Of a stretch of DNA of 38,682 nt, positions 8,538 through 15,604 are shown piece after piece (position 1 is the first letter of the stretch; each line of letters starts with the position of its first letter). This DNA comes from JBJEFI01 sp051873875 (GTDB taxonomy: Bacteria; Bacillota; Bacilli; Bacillales; Bacillaceae_G). Location of the stretch: assembly GCA_051873875.1 (NCBI GenBank), contig JBJEFI010000091.1, positions 1 to 38,682 of the forward strand. The letters are read 5' to 3'. The notes beneath the pieces are model-generated. The model was not told the DNA's origin. It saw nothing but the letters and a program-made list of their open reading frames with translations, and ran no database searches. The position numbers and the translations under genes were made by a program.

Positions 8538-8571
8538 CAAAAAAATCGCCTCAACAATAGCGTTGAGACGA
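8538..8571 (-). terminator. Rho-independent terminator of tRNA-Arg
   Basis: 10-bp stem 8546-8555/8562-8571 (TCGYCTCAAC against GTTGAGRCGA, one G.T pair), 6-base loop, then seven T on the minus strand. It starts 12 bases beyond the tRNA 3' end. Confidence 0.9.
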
Positions 8572-8582
8572 CCTTTCATTGA

Positions 8583-8655
8583 TGCACCCGAGAGGATTCG
8601 AACCCCCGACCTGTGGTACCGGAAACCATCGCTCTATCCACTGAGCTACGGGTGC
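8583..8655 (-). tRNA. tRNA-Arg (anticodon CCG)
   Basis: 73 bases on the minus strand fold into a full cloverleaf: acceptor stem GCACCCG/CGGGTGC with discriminator A, D-arm GCTCAGTGGATAGAGC, anticodon loop TTCCGGT giving anticodon CCG, and T-loop TTCGAAT. The 3' CCA is not encoded and must be added. The outermost anticodon-stem pair (27-43) appears to be an A-C mismatch, and the T-stem has two G-T pairs. It matches the position of trnQ-Arg beside clpP in B. subtilis. It reads the rare CGG codon. Confidence 0.95.
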
Positions 8656-8668
8656 ATTTGCATTATTG

Positions 8669-8697
8669 ATTATATAAAAGAATATTGGATATATCAA
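8669..8697 (-). promoter_or_regulatory. Sigma-A promoter of tRNA-Arg
   Basis: TTGATA (8692-8697), a 17-base spacer and a perfect TATAAT (8669-8674) on the minus strand, placing the start about 7 bases before the mature tRNA. Confidence 0.85.
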
Positions 8698-8794
8698 CCT
8701 ATTTACGTTTAAAAATTTCGTTTTCGGTTAGGATGAATAGTGTAAAAAAGTCAACTTATGTCAAAAAAAGTGTTAAAAACATCGAACACTTTCA

Positions 8795-8824
8795 TTTGAC
8801 CTTCATTGACCATGAAGGTATTAT
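8795..8824 (+). promoter_or_regulatory. clpP promoter overlapped by a CtsR box
   Basis: TTGACC (8796-8801), 17 bases, TATTAT (8819-8824) forms a vegetative promoter. The CtsR heat-shock operator, TTTGACC-TTC-ATTGACC (8795-8811), is the reverse of the known tandem heptad GGTCAAA-N3-GGTCAAA with one change, and covers the -35 box. Thus clpP should be repressed by CtsR and induced by heat. Confidence 0.88.
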
Positions 8825-8865
8825 TGTAGTAAGGATTATTTAATCTTTTTAGAGGAGGAAGAAAA

Positions 8866-9450
8866 ATGAACTTAATTCCTACAGTTATTGAACAAACAAG
8901 CCGTGGCGAGCGTGCTTATGATATTTATTCTCGCTTATTAAAAGATCGTATCATCATGTTAGGAAGCGAAATTAACGATCAAGTTGCAAACTCAATCGTT
9001 TCTCAATTATTATTCTTAGCAGCTGAAGACCCAGAAAAGGATATCTCTTTATACATAAACAGCCCGGGTGGCTCTATTACTGCTGGTATGGCTATTTATG
9101 ATACAATGCGCTTTATTAAGCCAGACGTATCAACAATTTGTATCGGTATGGCAGCATCAATGGGTGCCTTCTTATTATCTGCTGGTGCAAAAGGTAAACG
9201 TTATGCATTACCAAACAGTGAAGTAATGATTCACCAACCATTAGGTGGCGCACAAGGGCAAGCAACAGAAATTGAAATCGCTGCAAAACGCATTCTATTC
9301 TTACGTGAAAAATTAAACGGCATTTTAGCAGAAAATACAGGGCAACCATTAGAAGTAATTGAACGCGATACAGATCGTGATAACTTCATGACTGCTGAAA
9401 AAGCAAAAGAATATGGTTTAATTGATGAAATCATTGAAAAAGCGAAATAA
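8866..9450 (+). CDS. clpP: ATP-dependent Clp protease, proteolytic subunit
   Basis: ClpP forms the tetradecameric serine-protease chamber fed by ClpX, ClpC or ClpE; in bacilli it controls competence, sporulation and stress responses. The 194-aa protein carries the catalytic triad S98 (GMAASMGAFLL), H123 (VMIHQP) and D172 (RDTDRDNF), plus the INSPGGS oxyanion loop at 64-70. The start MNLIPTVIEQTSRGER is the usual processed N-terminus, with an AGAGGAGG ribosome site. It is a single gene between a CtsR-controlled promoter and its own terminator. Confidence 0.98.
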   Translation: MNLIPTVIEQTSRGERAYDIYSRLLKDRIIMLGSEINDQVANSIVSQLLFLAAEDPEKDISLYINSPGGSITAGMAIYDTMRFIKPDVSTICIGMAASMGAFLLSAGAKGKRYALPNSEVMIHQPLGGAQGQATEIEIAAKRILFLREKLNGILAENTGQPLEVIERDTDRDNFMTAEKAKEYGLIDEIIEKAK

Positions 9451-9493
9451 GTAATATAATCACTATTAAAAACTAAATTAAAACATGAATTAG

Positions 9494-9530
9494 CAGCCCA
9501 TTTCGCATATGATTTGGGCTGTTTTATTTT
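9494..9530 (+). terminator. Rho-independent terminator of clpP
   Basis: CAGCCCA (9494-9500) pairs with TGGGCTG (9515-9521) around a 14-base loop, followed by TTTTATTTT. It lies 43 bases past the clpP stop. Confidence 0.85.
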
Positions 9531-9603
9531 AATAATATAACGGGTTGCTTGCTGAATATTTATATTAAAATCTAGAGGGATGTTGTTCAACTTACAGGGC
9601 AGG

Positions 9604-9703
9604 NNNNNNNNNNNNNNNNNNNNNNNNNNNNNNNNNNNNNNNNNNNNNNNNNNNNNNNNNNNNNNNNNNNNNNNNNNNNNNNNNNNNNNNNNNNNNNNNN
9701 NNN
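9604..9703. other. Assembly gap of 100 N
   Basis: Exactly 100 undetermined bases, the standard scaffold spacer, so the true gap length is unknown. The 73 bases to its left after the clpP terminator hold nothing recognisable; an ORF is open at its right edge. Genes may be missing here. Confidence 0.99.
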
Positions 9704-10159
9704 AAAAAATTATACAATCCTGTTAATCAGAAAGAACTTGATGAATATGTACAAGCGATACAAGACTATCATTCAGAAGAAAAGGAAAAGAAACGACTAA
9801 GAGAATTTTTTTCCGAACTTCGCAGTGTTTATGGGTATCTTTACTCCGCTAAAGATGACTCGTTTCAATTATTCATCAAAATCGACGAAGCCTTACTTGA
9901 GGGCGAATTGACAGGTTCTATGCTCATGATGGATGACAAGGGGAAAGAAACCAGATATGTATTAAACGGAGTAACAGGTGGGCATAAGGTAGAGTTCTTC
10001 ACCACTGTGGACGGAAAAACAATCAAGTTGGAAGGCAATTTTTATGAGGGGGCCACTGAATTCGACCTATCGTTTTGGATGACCGACCAAAAGCTGTCGT
10101 TTCATGCTGTAACTGAAGAAGAATTTAACCAGCGTTACAAGAATTTTAAAAATCAGTAA
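9704..10159 (+). CDS. Hypothetical protein, 5' end lost in assembly gap
   Basis: The frame is open from the first base after the gap to the TAA at 10157-10159, giving at least 151 residues; the first ATG (9920 region, GSMLMMDD) is internal, so starting there would truncate it. The visible part begins with a charged helical stretch (EEKEKKRLREFF), then alternating polar/hydrophobic strands (RYVLNGVTG, VEFFTTVDGKTIKLEG, FDLSFWMTDQKLSF) and ends with a basic tail. I recognise no family and see no membrane span; a secreted or lipid-anchored protein with its signal in the gap is possible but unproven. Its third codon positions use more G and C than neighbouring genes, suggesting transfer. It overlaps the stop of the convergent prepilin fragment by 7 bases. 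Confidence 0.7.
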   Translation, partial: KKLYNPVNQKELDEYVQAIQDYHSEEKEKKRLREFFSELRSVYGYLYSAKDDSFQLFIKIDEALLEGELTGSMLMMDDKGKETRYVLNGVTGGHKVEFFTTVDGKTIKLEGNFYEGATEFDLSFWMTDQKLSFHAVTEEEFNQRYKNFKNQ

Positions 10160-10311
10160 GAATTGAAATTTAATGTTCTCTTATTTGCGCGAAAAATAAT
10201 GGAGCCAATTGACGGGGTTGCAATTGCAACGACTATTCCGAGGATGACAATCACAACCAGTAGTTCAACAAGTTCAAACCCTCGGTCATTCTTTATATAC
10301 TTTAACCCTAT
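10153..10311 (-). pseudogene. Broken type IV prepilin fragment
   Basis: The minus strand encodes KNDRGFELVELLVVIVILGI followed by VVAIATPSIGSII, an unmistakable class III signal: basic leader, G before the cleavage site, F at +1, E at +5 and a long hydrophobic helix. The frame closes at a TGA (10153-10155) only 23 residues after LGI, so the globular pilin domain is absent. No ATG, GTG or TTG exists in frame; a GGAG ribosome site sits 5 bases before an ATA (10309-10311) where a start codon would be expected. I read this as the remnant of a pilin or pseudopilin gene (ComGC-like) that lost its start and its 3' part. A sequencing error at the start cannot be excluded. Confidence 0.75.
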
Positions 10312-10404
10312 CCGTTCTCCATTATCCGAACTATTTTATTTTCTAAATGTTATTGCAGCATATACCTATAGCAAGGAAATGCTATTTATATATCTATATA
10401 TAAA

Positions 10405-10438
10405 TAACAACCCCCAAAAGCATTGCTCACTTTTGGGG
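10405..10438 (-). terminator. Probable terminator of the yvcI-crh operon
   Basis: CCCCAAAAG (10412-10420) and CTTTTGGGG (10430-10438) form a perfect 9-bp stem with a 9-base loop; the minus strand continues GTTGTTATTTAT. It lies about 100 bases past the crh stop. The T-run is interrupted, so strength is uncertain. The remaining bases of 10312-10536 hold only AT-rich sequence, including a TATA-rich near-palindrome at 10384-10406. Confidence 0.55.
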
Positions 10439-10536
10439 ACATGCTAAAGCATATTAATTTGAATAGTAATTTATATGTATACCAAAATACACTTGGGTAA
10501 AATTATCCTTATTAAATATACTATTATGCCAATTGG

Positions 10537-10791
10537 TTACGGTTCCAAAATAAAAGATGTTAAATAAGCCAACGCTTCTTCTTCATCTGGACCATCTGTG
10601 ATCATAACAATATCCGTTCCAGCACCGATTGCTAGACTCATAATCCCCATAATACTTTTTGCATTTGCCCTTTTCCCATTTTTTTCAATGTAAACTTCTG
10701 CATCAAAACGATTTGCCTCTTGAACAAACTTCGCAGCTGGACGCGCTTGAAGTCCTTCTTTTAATTTTACATTTAATTTCTTTTCAATCAT
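10537..10791 (-). CDS. crh: Catabolite repression HPr-like protein Crh
   Basis: Crh is phosphorylated on Ser46 by HprK and then acts with CcpA in carbon catabolite repression; it has no PTS transfer role. The 84-aa protein shows Q15 (KEGLQARPAA) where HPr has the phosphorylatable His15, and keeps the S46 site (NAKSIMGIMSL). That Gln and the whiA neighbour separate it from ptsH. I start at ATG 10789-10791, just after an AAAGGG ribosome site; a longer frame to 10860 would overlap whiA and add 23 residues unlike any HPr. It is the last gene of the yvcI-rapZ-yvcK-whiA-crh operon; hprK lies 9 kb away in the same window. Confidence 0.96.
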   Translation of the reverse strand: MIEKKLNVKLKEGLQARPAAKFVQEANRFDAEVYIEKNGKRANAKSIMGIMSLAIGAGTDIVMITDGPDEEEALAYLTSFILEP

Positions 10792-10822
10792 TTCCCTTTC
10801 TCCCCCTTTATTATTAATTAAT

Positions 10823-10850
10823 GTAGTAGAGAAGAAAACTTCTCTACTAC
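10823..10850 (-). other. Perfect 12-bp hairpin at the whiA stop
   Basis: GTAGTAGAGAAG (10823-10834) and its exact complement (10839-10850) flank AAAA. The whiA stop codon lies in one arm. No T-run follows on the minus strand (ATTAATTAAT), so it is not a normal terminator; RNA processing or stabilisation at the whiA-crh junction is a guess. Confidence 0.75.
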
Positions 10851-11794
10851 GACACTTCACCTTTTCTTATCTTTTCAGCAATTTCATCTATTTTTCGTAG
10901 GCGATGGTTAATACCAGACTTACTAATACTGCCAGTAGAAAGCATTTCCCCTAACTCTTTTAACGTAACATCTTCATGTTGAATACGAAGCTCTGCAATT
11001 TCACGTAATTTCAATGGTAACACTTCTAATCCAACTGTTTGTTGAATGTAACGAATATTTTCAATTTGTCGTAATGCAGCACCTATCGTTTTATTTAAGT
11101 TAGCCGTTTCACAATTGACTAGGCGATTAACAGAATTACGCATATCTCGGACAATACGCACATCTTCGAATTTTAATAAAGCATGGTGCGCTCCAATAAT
11201 ATTTAGAAACTCGGTAATTTTCTCCGCTTCTTTTAAATACGTAATATGCCCTTTTCGACGTTCTAATGTTTTAGCATTTAATCCAAATTCGTTCATTAAG
11301 TCACAAATAGATGCATTATGCTCCGCATATAATGAAAAAACTTCTAAGTGATAGGAAGATGTTTCAGGGTTGTTGACTGAACCACCCGCTAAAAAAGCGC
11401 CTCGTAAATACGATCTCTTACAGCATATTTTTTTGACAAGTTTTTTGTCAATGTCATTAATAAAACTAAAAGACTCATCTATATCTACAATTGATAAATC
11501 TTCTAATATTTCTTTTGTACGTTCAACTAAACGAACAATATAAACATTATTTTTCTTTAATCTCATTTTCTTTCGCACAAACAGTTCCACATTTACATCG
11601 TACAATTTCTTTAACAATGTATAAATACGTCTTGCGATTGCCGCATTTTCTGTTTGCACATCAATCATTAAGTGACGATTGGAAAACGATAAAGAACCGT
11701 TCATTCGGATTAGTGCAGAAAGCTCAGCTTTCACACAACAATCCTTAATTTCTAGGTTTGTTAATTCTTTTTTCGTTTCTGATGCAAAAGACAC
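10847..11794 (-). CDS. whiA: Sporulation/division regulator WhiA
   Basis: WhiA joins a LAGLIDADG homing-endonuclease-like domain (about residues 20-200; RGAFLAGGSVNNPETSSYHLE is the conserved core) to a C-terminal helix-turn-helix (LREIAELRIQHEDVTLKELGEML...SISKSGINHRLRKI). In B. subtilis it binds DNA and influences cell division, chromosome segregation and fatty-acid balance. The 315-aa length is normal. The start is GTG at 11792-11794 with AAAGGAG upstream. It lies 124 bases after yvcK and is the fourth gene of its operon. Confidence 0.96.
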   Translation of the reverse strand: MSFASETKKELTNLEIKDCCVKAELSALIRMNGSLSFSNRHLMIDVQTENAAIARRIYTLLKKLYDVNVELFVRKKMRLKKNNVYIVRLVERTKEILEDLSIVDIDESFSFINDIDKKLVKKICCKRSYLRGAFLAGGSVNNPETSSYHLEVFSLYAEHNASICDLMNEFGLNAKTLERRKGHITYLKEAEKITEFLNIIGAHHALLKFEDVRIVRDMRNSVNRLVNCETANLNKTIGAALRQIENIRYIQQTVGLEVLPLKLREIAELRIQHEDVTLKELGEMLSTGSISKSGINHRLRKIDEIAEKIRKGEVS

Positions 11795-11918
11795 CTTCTA
11801 CACTCCTTTCTTCTATCTTATTCTAGTTACCACCAACACTTCTACTTCCAAAAAATCCTGTATTTTATTCATTCAACTAATTATCAGCAAAAGATTGTTT
11901 CCTGACAAATCGTTTATC

Positions 11919-12881
11919 TTATTGTTCTTGTATTAACCCATATAAAATAGCTGCTAATCTATTTGTATCATGACGGATAACACCATCATCATAAATAATA
12001 ATGTCATCATGAATAACACGAAGTCCTTTTGCTTCTAACTCTTCTTTGTTATACGTAACTGGTTTTGCAATTTCTTCTTCATATCGAACTAAAATCTCTT
12101 TTGGAACACCTTCATCGTTTACAACAATTGTATCGATAATTTCCATTCCTAAGTGCTTATGAATCGCTTGAAGATGATCCATCGCTGTATAATCCAATGT
12201 TTCTCCAGCCTGCGTCATGACGTTACAAATATATACTTTATGGGCAGAAGCTACCTTAATCGCCTCCCCAAGTTTCTCAACAAGTAAGTTTGGAATAATA
12301 CTTGTATATAAGCTTCCTGGTCCTAATATAATCATATCTGCTTCAGCAATTTGCTTTAATGCCTCATCAAGCGGCTCTGCCTTTTCTGGTGTAATAAAGA
12401 CGCGATCAATTTTACGACCAGAGTATGGAATTTTTGATTCCCCTGAAATGATTTCCCCATTATCTAATTGGGCATGTAAAACTACATTCCCATTTACCGA
12501 TGGGATAACTCGACCACGAACATTTAAAATTTGACTTAACTCTTGAACAGCATGAGAAAAGTCTCCTGTTATCGATGTCATTGCAGCAAGCAATAAATTC
12601 CCCATTGAATGTCCTGTTAATTCTTTTCCTGTTGAAAAGCGATGTTGAAAAAGTTCTTCTAATAAAGGCTCTACTTCCGATAATGCAGCAAGTACGTTTC
12701 GAATATCTCCAGGCGCTGGAATATTAAGTTCCTGACGAATACGACCCGAACTTCCCCCATCGTCTGCAACTGTTACAATTGCAGTAATATCAATTGGATA
12801 TTTCTTCAATCCGCGTAAAAGAACAGATAAACCTGTTCCTCCCCCTATGATGACTGCTTTTTTTTGTTTTTGTCCACTCAT
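11919..12881 (-). CDS. yvcK: YvcK/MgfK family regulator (gluconeogenesis factor)
   Basis: YvcK is needed in B. subtilis for growth on gluconeogenic carbon sources, binds UDP-sugars and affects cell-wall precursor flow. The 320-aa protein has the N-terminal IIGGGTGLSVLLRGLKKY nucleotide loop, the VADDGGSSGRIRQEL motif, GDIRNVLAAL, GHSMGNLLLAA and the IILGPGSLYTSIIPNLL segment, all diagnostic of the CofD-like family. Its ATG overlaps the rapZ stop (ATGA), so translation is coupled. Confidence 0.96.
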   Translation of the reverse strand: MSGQKQKKAVIIGGGTGLSVLLRGLKKYPIDITAIVTVADDGGSSGRIRQELNIPAPGDIRNVLAALSEVEPLLEELFQHRFSTGKELTGHSMGNLLLAAMTSITGDFSHAVQELSQILNVRGRVIPSVNGNVVLHAQLDNGEIISGESKIPYSGRKIDRVFITPEKAEPLDEALKQIAEADMIILGPGSLYTSIIPNLLVEKLGEAIKVASAHKVYICNVMTQAGETLDYTAMDHLQAIHKHLGMEIIDTIVVNDEGVPKEILVRYEEEIAKPVTYNKEELEAKGLRVIHDDIIIYDDGVIRHDTNRLAAILYGLIQEQ

Positions 12882-13774
12882 TTCCCATGACCCTTTCGCT
12901 TATCAATATCTCGGTGACTAACATGTACTTGATACTCTTTCGAAAAATACTTTCCTAAATATTCCGTTAACGTAACAGAGCGATGCTGACCACCTGTACA
13001 ACCAATCGCGATAATTAGCTGACTTTTTCCTTCATGACGATATTGCGGAAGCATAAATGCAATTAAATCAATTAGTTTCTCTAAAAATTTATGTGTCTCA
13101 TTAAATTTCAGAACATAAGATGATACTTCTTCATCTAATCCTGTCATTGGACGCATATGCTCAATGTAAAATGGATTTGGTAAAAAACGTACATCGAATA
13201 CTAAATCCGCATCTAACGGAATCCCATATTTAAATCCAAAAGAAAAAATATTTACACTAAAAGAAGCTGTATTGTTCATCGAAAATTGCTGCATAATTTT
13301 TTCACGTAATTGCTTTGGTTTCAACTCTGTCGTATCAATTACAATATGTGCTCGTGCTTTTAAATCCTGCAACAATTCACGCTCTAATTGAATTCCTTTT
13401 AACGGCGGATCCATTGGTGCTAACGGATGAGAACGTCGTGTTTCTTTATAACGAGTTACCAATGTGTTATCCTTCGCATCTAAAAAAACAATTTGTGGAT
13501 GAATCCATTCATCTTGTCCCATTTCATCAAGAGTTACCATCAATTGATCAAAGAATTCACGGCCTCGTAAGTCCATTACAATTGCAACTTTATTCATTGG
13601 GTTTATCGTTTGCTTCATCAATTCCATAAACTTTGGCAATAAAGCTGGTGGTAAATTATCTACACAAAAATAACCTACATCTTCTAAACTTTGAATAACA
13701 ACTGTTTTTCCAGCTCCTGACATCCCTGTAATAATAATCATTCTTGTTTCATCGTGTTTTGTTTGTTGTTGCAT
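12878..13774 (-). CDS. rapZ: RNase adapter/nucleotide-binding protein RapZ (YvcJ)
   Basis: A P-loop protein binding ATP and GTP; in B. subtilis YvcJ affects competence, and in enterobacteria RapZ presents GlmZ to RNase E. The 298-aa protein has Walker A GMSGAGKT (17-24), the CVDNLPP motif, a MDLRGREF segment and the C-terminal conserved block AIGCTGGQHRSVTLTEYL. The ATG has an AGGAGAGGG ribosome site. It begins 15 bases after yvcI and overlaps yvcK by 4 bases. No GlmZ-like RNA is visible here. Confidence 0.95.
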   Translation of the reverse strand: MQQQTKHDETRMIIITGMSGAGKTVVIQSLEDVGYFCVDNLPPALLPKFMELMKQTINPMNKVAIVMDLRGREFFDQLMVTLDEMGQDEWIHPQIVFLDAKDNTLVTRYKETRRSHPLAPMDPPLKGIQLERELLQDLKARAHIVIDTTELKPKQLREKIMQQFSMNNTASFSVNIFSFGFKYGIPLDADLVFDVRFLPNPFYIEHMRPMTGLDEEVSSYVLKFNETHKFLEKLIDLIAFMLPQYRHEGKSQLIIAIGCTGGQHRSVTLTEYLGKYFSKEYQVHVSHRDIDKRKGHGK

Positions 13775-13789
13775 CCTAACCCTCTCCTC

Positions 13790-14251
13790 TCACGCGTGTG
13801 GGTCTAGTCGATAGTACAATAATTCATAATCTGGTGTATACGTAAATGTACCATATAAAATGCCTGTACCATTTAACGCATAATCAATAATATGATAATC
13901 CCCTGGCGCCATTTCTAATTCACGAAATTCTTCAACAGCATGCCACTCTAACTTTCCTTCATGACATTCTTCATAATTAACTCCATCATAATCTTTTGCA
14001 AAGAAGGTAAACATCATCCATTCATCGATAATTTTATCTCCTTCTTTAATTAAGAAATTAAAGACGCCTTTTAACGTTGGATTTTTTAAATATAACCCTG
14101 TTTCTTCTCGGTATTCACGAACAACCGCTTCACGGACCGTTTCACTTGGCTCCATCTTTCCACCTGGTGCTACGTACCAATTACGTCGTGGCTTTTGTAG
14201 CAATAAAATTTTTCCATCTTTTACAACGACACAGTTTGTTACACGTTGCAT
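13790..14251 (-). CDS. yvcI: NUDIX hydrolase YvcI
   Basis: A 153-aa NUDIX protein. The Nudix box GGKMEPSETVREAVVREYRE continued by ETGL matches GX5EX7REUXEEXGU and supplies the metal-binding glutamates. It probably hydrolyses a nucleoside diphosphate derivative; the substrate is not evident. A GAGGTGG ribosome site precedes the ATG. It is the first gene of the yvcI-rapZ-yvcK-whiA-crh operon and follows a strong promoter by about 85 bases. Confidence 0.92.
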   Translation of the reverse strand: MQRVTNCVVVKDGKILLLQKPRRNWYVAPGGKMEPSETVREAVVREYREETGLYLKNPTLKGVFNFLIKEGDKIIDEWMMFTFFAKDYDGVNYEECHEGKLEWHAVEEFRELEMAPGDYHIIDYALNGTGILYGTFTYTPDYELLYYRLDPHA

Positions 14252-14311
14252 AGGTCCACCTCATTTTTCTCTTTTTCTCTATTTTAAATAATAATTGCTA
14301 TTTTTATCCTT

Positions 14312-14371
14312 ATTGGTCATTTGCATACAAATAACCAATTTTATTATACTATCAAATAGCCTTTCCCTCAA
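14312..14371 (-). promoter_or_regulatory. Promoter of the yvcI operon with a palindrome over the start site
   Basis: TTGAGG (14366-14371), 17 bases and a perfect TATAAT (14343-14348) lie on the minus strand. Just downstream, 14312-14339 is an inverted repeat with 12-base arms (ATTGGTCATTTG / CAAATAACCAAT, one mismatch) around CATA, covering the predicted start. This is a classic repressor position, or a 5' hairpin in the mRNA. No regulator can be assigned. The rest of 14252-14570 (319 bases) holds this promoter, the trxB terminator and no credible ORF. Confidence 0.8.
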
Positions 14372-14501
14372 CGTGGGAAAAACGACAGCCTTTTGCGTCA
14401 TTAAAAAGTAACAAGAATAGAGTTATCTAAAAAGAAGAATGGACGATGACATGAATGGAGTTGATAGAAAGAGTTTATTATAAGCACTAAATTCCTAGTA
14501 T

Positions 14502-14553
14502 AAAAGGGAGTTGTCCAAAAGGCAACGAAACCTTAATGGGCATACTCCCTTTT
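14502..14553 (-). terminator. Terminator after trxB
   Basis: AAAAGGGAGT (14502-14511) pairs with ACTCCCTTTT (14544-14553) around a 32-base loop that includes short further pairing. It lies 17 bases past the trxB stop. The T-run lies inside the stem on both strands, so it could work in either direction. Confidence 0.7.
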
Positions 14554-14570
14554 TCTTACAACTAATAAAA

Positions 14571-15512
14571 TTAGTTTTTTAGTTCTTCTACTAATTCTTC
14601 TACATAATGTTGTGCATTTTGAGCAGCGATACTACCGTCTCCTGTAGCAGTTACGATTTGACGTAATGTTTTCTCACGAACGTCCCCAGCAGCAAAAATA
14701 CCTGGAACTCGCGTCTCCATCTTATCATTTGTTTCAATATACCCAGCTTCATTTGTAATGCCTAAATTAGTAAATGGTTTTGTTAATGGGTCCATTCCAA
14801 CATAGATGAAAACACCATCACAAGCAAACTCACTTGTTTCACCTGTTTTTACATTTTCAATCATGATACTGCTAACTTTATTTGTTTCACCTTTAATTTC
14901 TTTTACAACAGTGTCCCAAATAAATTCAACTTTTTCATTGGCAAATGCACGATCTTGAAGAATTTTTTGTGCACGAAGTTTATCACGACGATGGATAATT
15001 GTTACTTTTGAAGCAAAACGAGTTAAATATACCCCTTCTTCAACAGCAGAGTCTCCGCCACCAACAACAACTAATTCTTTTCCTTTAAAGAAAGCTCCAT
15101 CACAAACGGCACAATAAGAAACACCACGGCCACTTAATTCTTTTTCGCCAGTTACACCTAGTTTACGGTATTCAGCACCTGTTGCAATAATAATTGTACG
15201 TGCCTTATATTCTTTATTTCCTGCTTTAATTACTTTATATTCTTTTCCATCAATTATTTCTTTAATATCACCATAAGCATATGTTGCACCGAATTTCTTC
15301 GCATGGGTAAACATTTTATTCGATAATTCTGGTCCTAAAATACTTTCGTAACCAGGATAGTTTTCCACATCTTCTGTGTTCATCATTTGTCCACCTGGTG
15401 CCCCGCGCTCAATCATTAATGTAGATAAGTTTGCACGAGAAGTATATACAGCAGCAGTCATCCCTGCAGGACCTGCCCCAATAATTACAACATCATAAAT
15501 TGTTTCTGTCAT
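14571..15512 (-). CDS. trxB: Thioredoxin reductase
   Basis: FAD enzyme that passes electrons from NADPH to thioredoxin. The 313-aa protein has the FAD loop IIGAGPAGMTAA (10-21), the redox pair C134-C137 in CAVCDGAFF, the NADPH loop VVGGGDSAVEEG and the second FAD motif FAAGDVREKTLRQI. This is the low-molecular-weight type expected in Bacillales. An AAAGGA ribosome site precedes the ATG. It follows yvcD on the same strand after about 90 bases, as in B. subtilis. Confidence 0.97.
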   Translation of the reverse strand: MTETIYDVVIIGAGPAGMTAAVYTSRANLSTLMIERGAPGGQMMNTEDVENYPGYESILGPELSNKMFTHAKKFGATYAYGDIKEIIDGKEYKVIKAGNKEYKARTIIIATGAEYRKLGVTGEKELSGRGVSYCAVCDGAFFKGKELVVVGGGDSAVEEGVYLTRFASKVTIIHRRDKLRAQKILQDRAFANEKVEFIWDTVVKEIKGETNKVSSIMIENVKTGETSEFACDGVFIYVGMDPLTKPFTNLGITNEAGYIETNDKMETRVPGIFAAGDVREKTLRQIVTATGDGSIAAQNAQHYVEELVEELKN

Positions 15513-15604
15513 TCTTTTACACGTCCTTTTCTTTAAAAAAGTCTCTTTTTATTATTCTCTTTTTCATTTTAGCTTACGAAAAAAATACCGGTCTACCTAT
15601 TTGC

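Noticed and set aside
8769..8790. AGTGTT/AACACT inverted repeat followed by T-run on the minus strand, as a terminator
   Set aside because: No minus-strand gene ends here; the stem is six pairs, and the site lies just upstream of the clpP promoter. It may be chance or an upstream element.
10163..10447. 94-codon plus-strand ORF starting MKFNVLLFARK
   Set aside because: It has no ribosome site, is Ser/Thr/Ile-rich in the manner of an antisense frame, and lies opposite the prepilin fragment, whose motif is far more specific.
10792..10860. N-terminal extension of crh by 23 codons
   Set aside because: It overlaps the end of whiA and the perfect hairpin; the internal ATG has a ribosome site and gives the standard Crh N-terminus.
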